64,000 bases of DNA from JASHVB01 sp963762885 (GCA_963762885.1 CAVXNH010000036.1:186001-250000), one strand, 5' to 3'. Positions 44,519 to 55,344 are shown, counted from the first letter of the stretch. A program made the numbers and translations. The notes: generated by a model not told the origin, from the letters alone.

Positions 44519-45786
44519 GCCGGCTCCACTTCCATCTCCTCGATCATCTCCTGCGTATCGAGGTCGCTGATCAGTTGCCCTTCCCACTTCGCCACCACTG
44601 CCGTCGCCAGCGAATTGCCGATGACGTTGGTGGCCGACCGACCCATGTCGAGGAACGTGTCGATGCCGAGGATCAGCAGCAGTCCTTCCTCCGGCAGACT
44701 GAACTGGCTGAGCGTGGCGGCGATCACCACCAGCGAGGCGCGCGGCACGCCCGCGACACCCTTGCTGGTCAGCATCAGCGTCAGCAGCATCGCGATCTGC
44801 GTGCCGAGGGTCAGCGGAATGTCATAGGCCTGGGCGATGAACACGCTGGCGAACGTGCAGTACATCATGGTGCCGTCGAGGTTGAACGAGTATCCCAGCG
44901 GCAGCACGAAGCTGGAAATGTTCCGCGAGATCGGAAACTTCGCCAATTGCTCCAGCATCTTCGGATAGGCCGCCTCCGAACTCGCGGTGGAGAACGCCAG
45001 CAGGAACGGCTCCTGCACCAGCCTGATCAGGCGCTGCACGCTGGGACCGAGGAACAGGAAGCCGACCACGATCAGCAGCACCCACAGGCACACCAGGCCA
45101 AAATAGAATTCCCCCATGAACTTGGCGTAGTTCAGCAAGATGCCAAGGCCGTTGGTGGAGATCGTCGCGGCCATGGCGCAGAACACCGCGAGCGGCGCCA
45201 GCTTCATGACATAGCCGGTGACGCGCAGGATGATGTGAGACAGGCCCTCGATGCTTTCCAGCACCAGCTTCGCGCGTTCTCCCATCGACGCGCAGGCGAC
45301 ACCGAAGAAGATCGAGAATACGACGATTTGCAGGATCTCGTTGTCGACCATCGGGCGGATCGCCGAATCCGGGAAGACGTGCTTGACGAAGCCGTCCAGC
45401 GTCATGGCATGTGCGTCGATCCCCGACGTAACACCGCTGACCACCTTGTGCACGCCGTCTCCCGGTGCGAACAGGTTGACCAGGATGAGTCCGAGCGTCA
45501 GCGACACCAGCGAAGCACTGACGAACCACAGCATCGCCTTGCCGCCCACCCGGCCGACTGCGCCTGCATCCGACATATGGCCGATGCCCACGACCAGCGT
45601 CGAGAACACCAGCGGCGCGATGATCATCTTGATCAGGCGCAGGAAGATCGTGCTGCCGTAGGAGATGTAGCTGGCAAACAGCTTGTCCACGGCAGGATCG
45701 GTGAACTCGTTGTGGATCAGGCCGCCGACGGCGATGCCCAGCACCATTGCGATAACGATGTACGTCGTCATCCGACTCGACTTCAT
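44515..45786 (-). CDS. dctA: C4-dicarboxylate:cation symporter DctA
   Basis: 423 residues, DAACS family. MTTYIVIAMVLGIAVGGLIH opens. TIFLRLIKMIIAPLVFSTLV, AFSTASSEAAYPKMLEQL (the serine-rich hairpin), LPLGYSFNLDGTMMYCTFAS (NLDG) and GRSATNVIGNSLATAVVAKW are the substrate and cation motifs. It imports succinate, fumarate and malate. GGGAGA stands before ATG 45786. It diverges from the DUF336 gene and couples to the binding protein downstream. Confidence 0.95.
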   Translation of the reverse strand: MKSSRMTTYIVIAMVLGIAVGGLIHNEFTDPAVDKLFASYISYGSTIFLRLIKMIIAPLVFSTLVVGIGHMSDAGAVGRVGGKAMLWFVSASLVSLTLGLILVNLFAPGDGVHKVVSGVTSGIDAHAMTLDGFVKHVFPDSAIRPMVDNEILQIVVFSIFFGVACASMGERAKLVLESIEGLSHIILRVTGYVMKLAPLAVFCAMAATISTNGLGILLNYAKFMGEFYFGLVCLWVLLIVVGFLFLGPSVQRLIRLVQEPFLLAFSTASSEAAYPKMLEQLAKFPISRNISSFVLPLGYSFNLDGTMMYCTFASVFIAQAYDIPLTLGTQIAMLLTLMLTSKGVAGVPRASLVVIAATLSQFSLPEEGLLLILGIDTFLDMGRSATNVIGNSLATAVVAKWEGQLISDLDTQEMIEEMEVEPA

Positions 45787-45957
45787 CGGTGTTGGTCTCC
45801 CCTGCCCGATCAGCGTTGCAGGGATGTTGCAGTGTTTGCGACCAGATTTGCAATGGTGTTGAGGGTAGGCAGGATATGCAGAACGCCCTACCCGGTGTGG
45901 CAGGAGAAAACTGCCACGTTTCGCCCATTCCCACTCACCCGCCCCGGAGGCAACCTC

Positions 45958-46464
45958 ATGCCCTATCGCCAATCGCCGGCCATCGCCCTTGCCGCCTCTG
46001 CATTCGCCGCGCTCGCGGCGCCCGCGTCGGCGCAAGGCCTGATCGTCACCCATCGCATCCCGGCCGCCCTCGCAGCCGAGGCCGTAACGGAGGCCGTGGC
46101 ACACTGCGCCAGCCAGGGCTACGCCGAGACCGCCGTGCTGGTGGATGCCGACGGCGTCACGCAAGCCGTGCTGCGGGGCGACCGCGTCGGCGCCCACTCG
46201 CTCGATAGCGCCCGCGACAAGGCCTACACCGCCGCCACGTTCAAGGCCGATACGCTGGCGCTGGTGGAGCGGACCAAGACGGCGCCCGGGTTCGCCGCGC
46301 TGTTCACCCAGCTTCCCCACCTCATCCTTTTCGGCGGCGGCGTGGTGATCAAAGTGGGAGACGAGGTGGTGGGGGCAATCGGCGCCGCCGGCGCCCCGGG
46401 CGCCAATCTGGACGACGCCTGCGCGCATGCCGGCCTGGACAAGATCGCCGACCGGCTGAAATAG
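45958..46464 (+). CDS. GlcG/HbpS family (DUF336) secreted haem-binding-like protein
   Basis: 168 residues. Signal peptide MPYRQSPAIALAASAFAALA to ASAQ. Mature part: AVTEAVAHCASQGYAETAVL, DADGVTQAVLRGDRVGAHSL, ARDKAYTAATFKADT and GGGVVIKVGDEVVGAIGAAG, the GlcG/HbpS fold. Members bind haem or corrin, or accompany glycolate and dicarboxylate genes. Its divergent pairing with dctA fits the latter. GGAGG precedes ATG 45958. Confidence 0.88.
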   Translation: MPYRQSPAIALAASAFAALAAPASAQGLIVTHRIPAALAAEAVTEAVAHCASQGYAETAVLVDADGVTQAVLRGDRVGAHSLDSARDKAYTAATFKADTLALVERTKTAPGFAALFTQLPHLILFGGGVVIKVGDEVVGAIGAAGAPGANLDDACAHAGLDKIADRLK

Positions 46465-46482
46465 CCGGGGGCCATGACGCGG

Positions 46483-46533
46483 GGGATTGTGGCACGACTG
46501 ATTGAAGCGCTTGCTTCCCCGCAGAGCCTAACG
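46483..46533. repeat. Dispersed repeat, copy 1 (partner at 50199)
   Basis: GGGATTGTGGCACGACTGATTGAAGCGCTTGCTTCCC-type sequence recurs after nodT with the same order of phrases (GGTTGAAGCACTTGTTTCCC). Both lie just downstream of a gene and a half GGCCATGAC palindrome. Confidence 0.55.
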
Positions 46534-46539
46534 GCGGGA

Positions 46540-46845
46540 TCAGTCTTCGATCAAAGCCCAGGTGAAGCCGCGCGGCAGGGCAGGTAGGATGTCGCCCTGT
46601 CCCGCAACAACCTGTGGCCGGTGCGGCGACCGAACAGGTTGACCGTTTCGTAGGTACCCGATACCGGCGCCGGGGTCCCAGCAGGATATTCCTGTCCTTC
46701 GCGCGCACCACTTCCAGCCGCGCGGACCCGGTGTACCGCCCGTCACATCGAACGTCTCCCAATAAGCATCGCAACCATCGCCCCGCGACGGCGCGAGGCC
46801 CTGTTTACGCAGCCAGCGTTGCCTGCTCCATCCGTACCATTACCT
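46540..46845 (-). pseudogene. Fragment of an unrecognised protein
   Basis: Read across two frame changes it gives WYGWSRQRWLRKQGLAPSRG, DAYWETFDVTGRYTGSARLE, VVRAKDRNILLGPGAGIGYL and ends FTWALIED. The composition is protein-like, but the piece has no start (a stop lies just upstream) and no family is recognised. Probably a C-terminal remnant, facing rsmB. Confidence 0.35.
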
Positions 46846-46891
46846 AGGCACGGTTGCATGCCTGCCGCTGCCGGCTCAAACCGCTTCACCC

Positions 46892-48132
46892 ATGACCGAT
46901 CCAACCCGCGAAACCGCCTTCGATTTGCTCTCCACCGTGCTGGACCGCCGCCGGCCGCTGGAGGAAGCGCTCGACGCCATGCCCGCCGCGATGGCGCCAC
47001 GCGATCGCGCCGCGGCGCATCGGCTCGCCGCGCCGTGCTGCGCCGGATGGGCACGCTGGACGCGGTGCTGGAGCCGTTTCTGAAGCGGCAGCCCCCGGAA
47101 CCGGTGCGGCACGTGCTACGGCTCGGCGCCGCCGGGGTGCTGCTGCTGGACACGCCGCCGCACGCAGCGGTCGCCACCGCCGTGGCGCTGACCCGTGCGC
47201 GTGGCCTCGCGCCGTTCTCCGGCCTGGTCAATGCCGTGCTGCGGCGCGTGGTCACCATCGGCCCGGCCGCGCTGGCGGAACTGGACGGCCCGCGGCTGGA
47301 TACCCCGGGGTGGCTATGGAGCTCCTGGGGCGCCGAGGCGCGTGCCATCGCCACCGCGCACCAGCACCCTGCCCCGCTCGACCTGACGCTGCGTCCCGGC
47401 ACGCCGCCGCCGGAGGGGGGCGAGATGCTGCCGACCGGCTCGGTGCGATTTCCCGCCGGCACCCACACCGATGCCATCCCCGGCTTCGACCAGGGATTGC
47501 TGTGGGTGCAGGACGCCGCCGCCGCGCTGCCCGCCCGGCTGCTGGCGGCACGGCCGGGGGAGCGGATCGCCGACCTGTGTGCCGCGCCGGGCGGCAAGAC
47601 CGGCCAACTCGCCGCCACCGGAGCAGTGGTGACGGCGGTGGAGCGCGATCCGCAGCGGTTGCAGCGGCTGGCCGCCAACCTGCGGCATTGGCACCTGGAG
47701 GCCACACTGGTGCAGGCCGACGCCAGCGCCTGGTCCCCGGGCACGCCATTCGACGCGGTGCTGCTGGATGCCCCATGCAGCGCCACGGGAACCATCCGTC
47801 GCCATCCGGACGTGCCGCACCTCAAGCGGCCGCGCGACGTGCAGTCCCTGACCGAGGCGCAGGACACACTGCTGCGCGCCGCCGCCGCGCTGCTGCGCCC
47901 GGACGGGAGGCTGATCTACGCCGTGTGCTCGTTGCAGCCGGAGGAAGGCGCGCAGCGCATCGCCGCCGCGACCGCCCAAGGCAAGCTGCGGCACGAACCG
48001 TTCACGCCGGAGGAACTGGCCGACCTGCCGGAAGCGCTGACGCCGGAGGGCTTCCTGCGCACCCATCCCGGGATGTGGCCGGAACACGGCGGCATGGATG
48101 GCTTCTTCGCAGCCAGGCTGCGAGGAAACTAA
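46892..48132 (+). CDS. rsmB: 16S rRNA m5C967 methyltransferase RsmB-type, frameshifted
   Basis: Starts MTDPTRETAFDLLSTVLDRR with the NusB-like N-terminal domain. A shift near 47040 then leads to RMGTLDAVLEPFLKRQPPEP. The catalytic domain has GERIADLCAAPGGKTGQLAA (SAM motif I), AVLLDAPCSATGTIRRHPDV (catalytic PC), and LIYAVCSLQPEEGAQRI (second catalytic Cys). It methylates C967 in the 30S subunit. The single indel is probably error. Confidence 0.9.
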
Positions 48133-48325
48133 CCTCTCCCGCGGGAGCGGGAGAGAGCCTGCCCCCGGGCGCTTGACCCGGGGGTCGATGGTGCGAAGCA
48201 CCGAGGGTGAGGGTGCCGCTAACCGCACACTCGTCACCCCGGCAAGTCTGGGTTGCGTGCCGACCCGATCGCCCTCACCCTCGTGCTTCGCACTTCGACC
48301 TCTCCCGCTCCCGCGGGAGAGGTTA
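48131..48325. repeat. REP-like composite palindrome after rsmB
   Basis: TAACCTCTCCCGCGGGAGCG at the left is mirrored by CGCTCCCGCGGGAGAGGTTA at the right. Between them GTGCGAAGCACCGAGGGTGA pairs with TCACCCTCGTGCTTCGCAC. Same design as 22386-22563. It abuts the decayed emrB tail. Confidence 0.75.
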
Positions 48326-48372
48326 GCCGACCCGACGCCTGCGCGGCCCGCATCAAAGGCGAACCCCCGCCG

Positions 48373-48614
48373 CGCGCACCACGACGCTGGAGGAGCGGAC
48401 GCAGTTCCACCATGCGCGGCTGGCAGAGCACGTCACGCCCTGCAACGGCTATGCATGGCCGACGCCCCTTGCACCGATCGACGGGGTGGTGCAGGCACGG
48501 GCGGGCATGAGTGATCTCGATATCTTCTGGCTGTTGGGAGTGCTGGCGTTGTGCCTCTGGCCGCTGGCGCTGTTCCTGCCGCGGATACCAAAAGGGGCGG
48601 CGCCGGCGCATTAG
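48373..48614 (+). pseudogene. C-terminal remnant of an EmrB/QacA (DHA2) exporter
   Basis: The open frame reads TTLEERTQFHHARLAEHVTP, continues LAPIDGVVQARAGMSDLDIF, then one last membrane helix WLLGVLALCLWPLALFLPRI and stops at 48614. The FHHARLAEHV phrase and the final helix are the characteristic end of DHA2 drug exporters. Everything upstream is missing and a palindrome lies in its place. It directly precedes nodT, the usual operon order for EmrA-EmrB-OMF. Confidence 0.7.
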
Positions 48615-48641
48615 TGCCGGATGGAGCCGAAGTGGGGGGCG

Positions 48642-50155
48642 ATGCTGCGAGTTGTTCTTGCCGCCGGAGCGGTGCTGGCACTGGCCGGGTGCACCGTTGG
48701 GCCGGATTTCAAGGCGCCGCCCTGGGCGTCGCCCGCATCCTGGTTCGGCGGACCGCGGGAGGCAGTGCCGCCGGAAGAATCGGTGCCGGTCGCTGAGCCG
48801 GTCGATCCGAACTGGTGGACACTGTTCAACGACGGCGAACTCACCGCGCTGGAACGCCGCGTCGCGGCGGAAAACCTGGACGTGCGGGTCGCCACGACGC
48901 GGCTGGCGAAATCGCGTGCCGAGCTCGGCCAGGCCCGCGCCTCGGAGTTTCCGACGATCAATGCCAACACCTCCTACACGCGGCAAAAGGCCAGCAACGT
49001 CGGCGTGTTCTCCGCCGCACCCAATCCGCTGGGCGCTAATGGTGCGGAGGGCAACACCACCGGCGGCTTGCGCAGCGCCAACCTGGCGCCATTCAACGTC
49101 TTTCAGGCTGGCTTCGATGCCTCCTGGGAGATCGATTTATGGGGCGGCGTGCGGCGCTCGGTCGAATCCGCCAGCGCCTCGGTCGAGGCCGCGGCCGAGG
49201 CGCGCCGCGCCACCCTGCTGTCCAGCCTGGCCGAGGTGGCGCGCGACTATCTCGCCCTGCGTGGCATACAGACGCAGATCCATATCGCCCGCGACAACGT
49301 GCACACTGCCCAGGAGAGCCTGCAACTCACCCAGCAGCGGGCCGCGGGCGGGGTGACCACCGACCTCGACGTAGCCAACGCGTCAGCGCAGTTGCGCAGC
49401 ACCATGGCTGAAATTCCCCGGCTGGATCAGCAGGAGGCGGCCGACATCAATGCGCTGAGTTTGTTGCTGGGCCAGCCGCCCAACGCATTACGCTCGGAGC
49501 TGGCCCAAGCGCAGCCGGTGCCGCCGGTGCCGCCCCGGGTGCCGGTCGGCGTGCCGTCGGAGCTGGCGCGTCGGCGGCCCGACGTGGTGCAGGCCGAGGC
49601 GCAACTGCACGCGGCGACCGCGACGATCGGCGTGGCGGTCGCCGCGTTCTATCCGTCGGTGACGCTGTCGGGCAGCATCGGATTGCAGGCGTTGCAGCCC
49701 TCGCACTTCTTCAACTTCAACGCGCGGCAGTATGCCGCCGGGCCGGGCATCACCATTCCGATCTTCGAGGGTGGACAGCTTCGGTCCACGCTGCAACTGC
49801 GCGAGGCGCAGCAGGAGGAGGCGGCGGTCGACTACCAGAAGACCGTGCTCCAGGCCTGGCACGACGTGGACAACGCGCTGACCGCCTATCAGACGGAACA
49901 GGCGCGGCGGGATCAGTTGATCCTGGCGGTGGCGCAGAACCAACGGGCGCTGGGACTGGCGCAGAGCCGCTACCAGGAGGGCGTGGCGGACTTCCTCACG
50001 GTGCTGGACGCCGAGCGCAGCCTGCTCCAGACGCAGCAGCAGTTGGCGGAAAGCACGACCAATGTGTCGCAAATCTGGTCGCCCTGTACAAGGCGCTGGG
50101 CGGCGGCTGGGAAACCGACCTGCCGCGCGAGACGGAGGCAACCGCACAAAAGTAG
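48642..50155 (+). CDS. NodT-family efflux outer-membrane lipoprotein, 3' frameshift
   Basis: Signal peptide MLRVVLAAGAVLALAGC ends in a lipobox. The OEP/TolC-like body includes WWTLFNDGELTALERRVAAE, SWEIDLWGGVRRSVESASAS, RAAGGVTTDLDVANASAQLR and SELARRRPDVVQAEAQLHAA. The exit duct protein of tripartite efflux pumps. A shift near 50070 replaces the natural ending VALYKALGGGWETDLPRETE (stop 50155). ATG 48642 follows GGGGGG; 48621 is the alternative. Its inner-membrane partner is reduced to the remnant upstream. Confidence 0.9.
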
Positions 50156-50198
50156 CGTGCGAAGCGGATCGACCCTCGGACTGCGCCGGCCATGACAG

Positions 50199-50245
50199 GG
50201 GGGATCGCGGCGCGACCGGTTGAAGCACTTGTTTCCCTGCAACTC
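50199..50245. repeat. Dispersed repeat, copy 2 (partner at 46483)
   Basis: GGGATCGCGGCGCGACCGGTTGAAGCACTTGTTTCCC-type sequence parallels the copy after the DUF336 gene. The rest of 50156-50375 holds nothing recognisable. Confidence 0.5.
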
Positions 50246-50375
50246 CGTAGCATGACACGGCGATCGAGCGCATTTGCGGTGAAATTGGTCTGGTGCAGCG
50301 TACAGGCCTGTCTCCCTGACTTGCCGAATCCGGCAACCGGCCGCATGAGATGTGCTTTGCCTCGGCTGGAGTCCA

Positions 50376-50763
50376 ATGCTCGCGATCCGCTTTTTCTTGC
50401 TCGGAACCCTTGGCGCCGTGCTGTCTGCCTGCGCGCCACAACCGGCATCGCCGCCAGCCCCGAACTCCTGCGCCGCCCGCAACCATCGACGGCGTGTATC
50501 GCGGCACAAGCACACGCTTCCAGGCCGACAGCCGCACCTGCCCGCATCCCGGACTGGTCACGCTGTTCGTCCAGAACGCGCAATTCTCCTACCGTTGGGA
50601 CCATGCGACCTGGGTGGACTCCACGATCGATCCGGACGGCACGATCCACGGGGCGGCGGACCGCATCACGTTGCTGGGCAAGCGAGATGGCAAGCACATG
50701 GAGGGCGACGTCACCAACGGCACGTGCGGCGTGCACTTCACGGTGACCTGGCACGATTCATAA
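50376..50763 (+). CDS. Small lipoprotein, frameshifted
   Basis: MLAIRFFLLGTLGAVLSAC is a lipoprotein signal with a lipobox cysteine. After a shift near 50465 the mature part reads ATIDGVYRGTSTRFQADSRT, CPHPGLVTLFVQNAQFSYRW, DSTIDPDGTIHGAADRITLL and NGTCGVHFTVTWHDS. About 125 residues of beta-rich protein of unknown function. Similar small secreted proteins occur in Acetobacteraceae-type genomes. Confidence 0.6.
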
Positions 50764-50936
50764 GCCAAAAATACGCAATCGAACACCGGCCTGGTTGCGT
50801 AGGTTCTCGCCGCCCCGCAATCCCCTGCCCTTCCAAAGCCCCTCCCGCGCGTACCGTCTGTTCCGGCGCGCGACGCGCAGCAGCGCAGATCGCATCCACC
50901 TGCGCCGTAGCGTGAATGTCCGACATGGTCGTGCTC

Positions 50937-51937
50937 CTAATTCGGCGGCTGGTCGCCGCCTTCGAGGAACACCTGCGCCTCGCGATACAGCGCGTAGCGG
51001 GTCTCCTCCAGGTGCATCAGATGCGTCGCACAGGCGATCTTCACGTCGCGCCGCAGCGGGACTCGGTCAGCGCATCGAACAGCCACCGCGCATCGGCGTC
51101 GGTGCAATAGCTGTCCCACGCGCCGCGGATCAGCGCGACCGGTGCGCGGATCTGCCCCGGATCGTACGGCAACCGGCCGTCCCACGCGTCGAAGATATCC
51201 TGGAACGCGCCGCAGGGTGTCTGCACCGCGGGCGGGGAACGCGTGCGGCTGGCCGGATCGGCATCGAGGTAGCGTTCGCCCCACTCATCGAAATGCCGCC
51301 GCGACAACACCGGCCGCGCGCCTGCCGGGATGTCGGCAACGAAGCGATCCCACTGGTCCCGCAGCGAGATCAGCCGCCACGCCGGCAGTTGCACGGCCCG
51401 AGACTGCGCTGAGCGCCACGCGATAGCGCCGAAGAACACCATCCTGTCTATCAGCTCCGGACAACGCCCGGCGAAATGCCCCGCCACCATGGTGCCCCAG
51501 GAATGCGCGATCAGCGATATCCGTGTCGCGCGGTGATAGTTGCCAATGAAACGGACGGCGGATTCAAGTTGACGGCTGGCACTGTCGGCGCGGCCGAGCG
51601 GTGCATGCGCGTCGGCTGGCTCCGCCATTTCGGGATACGCGTCGGACAGCGATCCGAAACCATGGAAGTCCACGCCCCAAACATGGAAGCCGGCGGCGCA
51701 CAGCGTGTCGCGCCAGGACTCGCCATCGAAGCGATGGGCGATCGACAAGGCCGAAGGGAATGTGCCGCCATGCACATAAAGCACGATCTTCGGCGGTCCG
51801 TGCGCCGGCGTGGTTGGCGGCAGATAGCGCAGGAACAGCCGCAGCCCTTCGATCGGACTAGGAATCCAATAATACTGCTCGTGCGGGTCGAGCTTTTCGA
51901 TTGCGGCTGGAATTGCCTCCATGATTGCCTGCTGCAT
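50937..51937 (-). CDS. Alpha/beta hydrolase, 3' frameshift
   Basis: About 330 residues. IVLYVHGGTFPSALSIAHRF gives the oxyanion loop, RISLIAHSWGTMVAGHFAGR the nucleophile elbow (HSWG), and APVALIRGAWDSYCTDADAR the acidic residue. After a shift near 51060, KIACATHLMHLEETRYALYR supplies the catalytic histidine before the stop at 50937. GGAG precedes ATG 51937. Substrate unknown; no obvious partner gene. Confidence 0.82.
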
Positions 51938-52203
51938 GTTTGCTCCATTATTGGTTTTGCGCTGCGTCGCTTGCGGCGCCGTCTGTCGCCGCCGTTGCTC
52001 CGTGTGCACGGATATGGGAGCCAACACGTGCCGGGTCGATCGCGAACGCTTCGGCCCAGGCCGAGGTATTGGCGCGCTAATGCGTTCTCCCGTCATGGCC
52101 GGCCCATGACGGGGACGCCTCCGCGGCTGGCCCCGCCATTATGATTCCAGCCGAATGGTGCAGCGCCCGTGGCGGACGCGCACCGACAGTCGGACCGCGG
52201 AAC

Positions 52204-52596
52204 CTATGAAACCGCCGGCAGCGGCCGCGGCTTTCCCGCCTCGTCCACCGCCACCAGCACGAACTCCGCCGCGGTGACGCGCGTCCGCTCGCCCTGGCCA
52301 CGGCGCAGCACCCACGCCTCCACGGCCAGCGTGATCGAGGTCGCGGCCGGTCGAACAATGTCGGAATAGACGCAGACCACGTCGCCAACTTTCACCGGCT
52401 GGAGAAAACTGAGATTGGACACCGCGGCGGTGGCGACCCGGCCGCGCGCCAGCGTGCCCGCGGCCACACCCGCCGCCAGGTCCATCAGCGACATGATCCA
52501 GCCGCCGAAGATGTCGCCCGCCGGATTGGTGTCGGCCGGCATCGCGACCGTGCGCAGCGAAAGTTCGCCGCTTGGATGTGGGTGGTCTGTTGACAT
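52204..52596 (-). CDS. yciA: Acyl-CoA thioesterase, YciA/hotdog family
   Basis: 130 residues with the hotdog fold: LRTVAMPADTNPAGDIFGGW (catalytic Asn/Asp region), IMSLMDLAAGVAAGTLARGR, FLQPVKVGDVVCVYSDIV and VAVDEAGKPRPLP. It hydrolyses acyl-CoA thioesters. It starts MSTDHPHPSGELSLR. Stands alone between the hydrolase and otsA. Confidence 0.9.
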   Translation of the reverse strand: MSTDHPHPSGELSLRTVAMPADTNPAGDIFGGWIMSLMDLAAGVAAGTLARGRVATAAVSNLSFLQPVKVGDVVCVYSDIVRPAATSITLAVEAWVLRRGQGERTRVTAAEFVLVAVDEAGKPRPLPAVS

Positions 52597-52644
52597 GCGC
52601 GTATGGACTCCTCGGCCGAAGCGTTCGGGCCGTGCGTGGCGCGG

Positions 52645-54056
52645 CTACGACGCGGCACGCAGCCGGCGCGGCTCCGGCCAGGCCTCCGGCTGCGCCAAGT
52701 ATGCCAGAAAAACCGTGCAATAGCGTGCCGCACTGTTATGCCAGACGGCCTCGCGCAGGCGACCCCAGCGTTCCTGGCGCTCGCCGAGCGGCATTACCAG
52801 GCCGGCATGCATCGCCTCGGCGATCTCATCGGGGTCGAACGGGTTGACGACCAGCGCGTCGCCGAGTTCGTCCACGGCGCCGGCGAAGCGCGACAGGATC
52901 AGCACGCCAGGATCTTCCGGGTCCTGCGCCGCAACATATTCCTTGGCCACCAGGTTCATGCCATCGCGCAGCGGCGTCACCATGCCGAGCCGCGCGATGC
53001 GGAAAAAGCCGGCCAGGCTGGTACGCTTCACCGCGCGCGTCATGTAGCGCAGCGGCACCCAGTCGAATTCGGAAAACCGCCCGTTGATGTCGCCGACGAT
53101 CCGATCGAGGTCGCGCCGCAGCCGCTGGTAGTCGCCGACATCCTCCCGCGAACGCGCAGCGATCTGCAACATGCTGACCTGCCGGCGGTGTTGCGGGTAA
53201 TGCGTCGAGCAGTCTGGCGACAGCTTCGAACCGACTGGGCAGTCCCTTGGAATAATCCAGCCGGTCGGCGCCGATCGCCAGTGCGCGGCCTTCCGGCAAA
53301 CTCTCGCGCAACTGCCGCGCCTCGATGCTGAGCGCGGCACGCGCCGCCTCGTCGGCGAAACCCTCCGCGTTGATGCCGATCGGATCGACCACCGCGTGAA
53401 CCGGGCGCCCGCGATACACGAAGCGCCCGTCATTGTCGGACCGCACGCCGAGGATTTCGCCAACGCAGTCGAGAAAGGCCTGGCGATAGGTTCGCGTGTG
53501 GAACCCCACCACGTCGTAAGCGCACAGCCCGCGCAGCAACTCGTCGGCGCGCGGCAGGGCATGCAGCAGCGCCGGCGGCACGAAAGGCGTGTGCAGGAAG
53601 AAACCGATGCGATTTGCGACGCCCAATTCGCGCAGACGCTCGGCGAGCGGGATCAGGTGGTAGTCATGCACCCAGATCATGTCGTCGGCCCGCAACAACG
53701 GCTTCAGCGCCTCGGCAAAGCGGCGGTTCACCGCGACGATAGCCGTCGTAGTCCTCACGATGGAAGGTCAACAGGCCGAGCCGGAAATGCAGCAGCGGCC
53801 ACAAGGCTCCGTTGGCGAAGTTCAGATAGAAGGCGCGATATTCATGCTCTGTCAGGTCGATCGTCGCGTAGGAGATGCCCTCCGCCTGCTGGAGATGCGC
53901 CGCGGCAGTGGCGGCGGGTGCGCGCCGGCCGCTCCAGCCGAACCACAGCGAGCCGGGGCGTAGCGCGTCGGCCAGTGCCACGGCGAGGCCGCCCGCGCGC
54001 GGTCCGCGTTCCGACGGCAACGGAACCCGATTGGATACAACGACGAGGCGTGCCAT
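52645..54056 (-). CDS. otsA: Alpha,alpha-trehalose-phosphate synthase OtsA, frameshifted
   Basis: GT20 enzyme making trehalose 6-phosphate from UDP-glucose and glucose 6-phosphate. It starts MARLVVVSNRVPLPSERGPR. YLNFANGALWPLLHFRLGLL, DDMIWVHDYHLIPLAERLRE, IGFFLHTPFVPPALLHALPR, IGADRLDYSKGLPSRFEAV and MNLVAKEYVAAQDPEDPGVL are family motifs spread over three frames. Shifts are needed near 53755 and 53200. GGGGGAAA precedes ATG 54056. No otsB (phosphatase) is adjacent. It diverges from a GT4 gene, suggesting joint stress regulation. Confidence 0.9.
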
Positions 54057-54276
54057 CGAGCTTTCCCCCTGCGACAAACCTATGCCGAATACCCGACATT
54101 GGTACGACGGGACCGCGACACCAGGAAGAACGCCTAACGGAACGGCCGGGCGGCGGCACGGCAGGTCACATCGCCGTGATCCGCCTGGGCTGGCGCATTC
54201 CTGCCACGCTGCGCCGCAAAAAAACCTGATCGTGAGCGCTTCCTCCCCAGGACATTGATCAAACGGGGAGTTCTTC

Positions 54277-55330
54277 ATGCGCATTGCCCAGATCGCACCG
54301 CTCACGGAATCGCGTACCGCCCCGCCTATATGGCGGCACCGAGCGCGTCGTGGCGTTCCTGACCGACGAGCTGGTGGCCATGGGCCACGACGTGACGCTG
54401 TTCGCCAGCGGCGATTCCGTGACGCGTGCGAAACTGGAGCCGATGCATCCGCGGGCGCTGCGCTTCGATACCGGGCTGCGCGACGCAATGGCACCGCACA
54501 TGCTGATGCTGGAACAGGTGGCGAGCCGCGCCGATGAGTTCGATGTGCTGCATTGCCACCTGGACTATTGGCCATTCTCGCTGTTCAGCCGGCTGAACAC
54601 CCCGTTCCTGACGACGCTGCACGGCCGGCTCGACCTGCCGGAGCTGGCGCCGATCTATCGTTGTTTCGACGACGTGCCGCTGGTGTCGATCTCCGACGCG
54701 CAACGGCGGCCGTTGCCGGATGCCAATTTCATTGCGACCGTGCACCATGGGCTGCCGGCGGACCTGCTGCTGCCGCGGCCGGTGAAGCCGGGCTACCTGG
54801 CGTTCCTCGGCCGCATCTGCCCGGAAAAATGCCCCGATCGCGCGATCGAGATCGCCCGGCGCACCGGCATCCCGCTGAAAATGGCGGCCAAGGTGGACCG
54901 GGTGGACGCCGAGTACCACGAGACCGTCATTCGCCCGCTGATCGACGGCAAGCTGGTAGAGCATATCGGCGAGATCGGCGACGCGGAAAAGGCTGACTTC
55001 CTCAGCGGCGCGCAGGCTTTGCTGCTGCCGATCGATTGGCCGGAACCGTTCGGGCTGGTGATGATCGAGGCGATGGCCTGTGGCACCCCGGTGATCGCGT
55101 TCAACGCCGGCTCGGTGCCGGAGGTGATCGAGGACGGCGTCACCGGCTTCGTGGTCAGCAACATGGCCGAGGCCTGTGCGGCGGTGAAACGACTGCCGGA
55201 GCTGTCGCGCGCAGTGATCCGGGCGCGGTTCGAACAGCGGTTCACCGCAGAACGGATGGCGGAGGATTATGTCGGGCTGTACCGGCGGCTGGCGGTGCGG
55301 CGCCGTCCGGCACTGCGCGTGGTGACGTAA
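54277..55330 (+). CDS. Family 4 glycosyltransferase, 5' frameshift
   Basis: About 350 residues. MRIAQIAPLTES starts at ATG 54277 after CGGGGAG; one indel near 54325 leads to LYGGTERVVAFLTDELVAMG. GT-B features: DVLHCHLDYWPFSLFSRLNT, YLAFLGRICPEKCPDRAIEI, LLPIDWPEPFGLVMIEAMAC (E-x7-E motif) and GTPVIAFNAGSVPEVIEDGV. Retaining transferase; acceptor unknown. Shares the intergenic region with otsA. Confidence 0.87.
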
Positions 55331-55344
55331 GGCCCTTTCCCTCT

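Noticed and set aside
44575..45957. Plus-strand open frame opposite dctA, in frame with the DUF336 gene
   Set aside because: It is the shadow of DctA; the signal peptide and Shine-Dalgarno place the DUF336 start at 45958.
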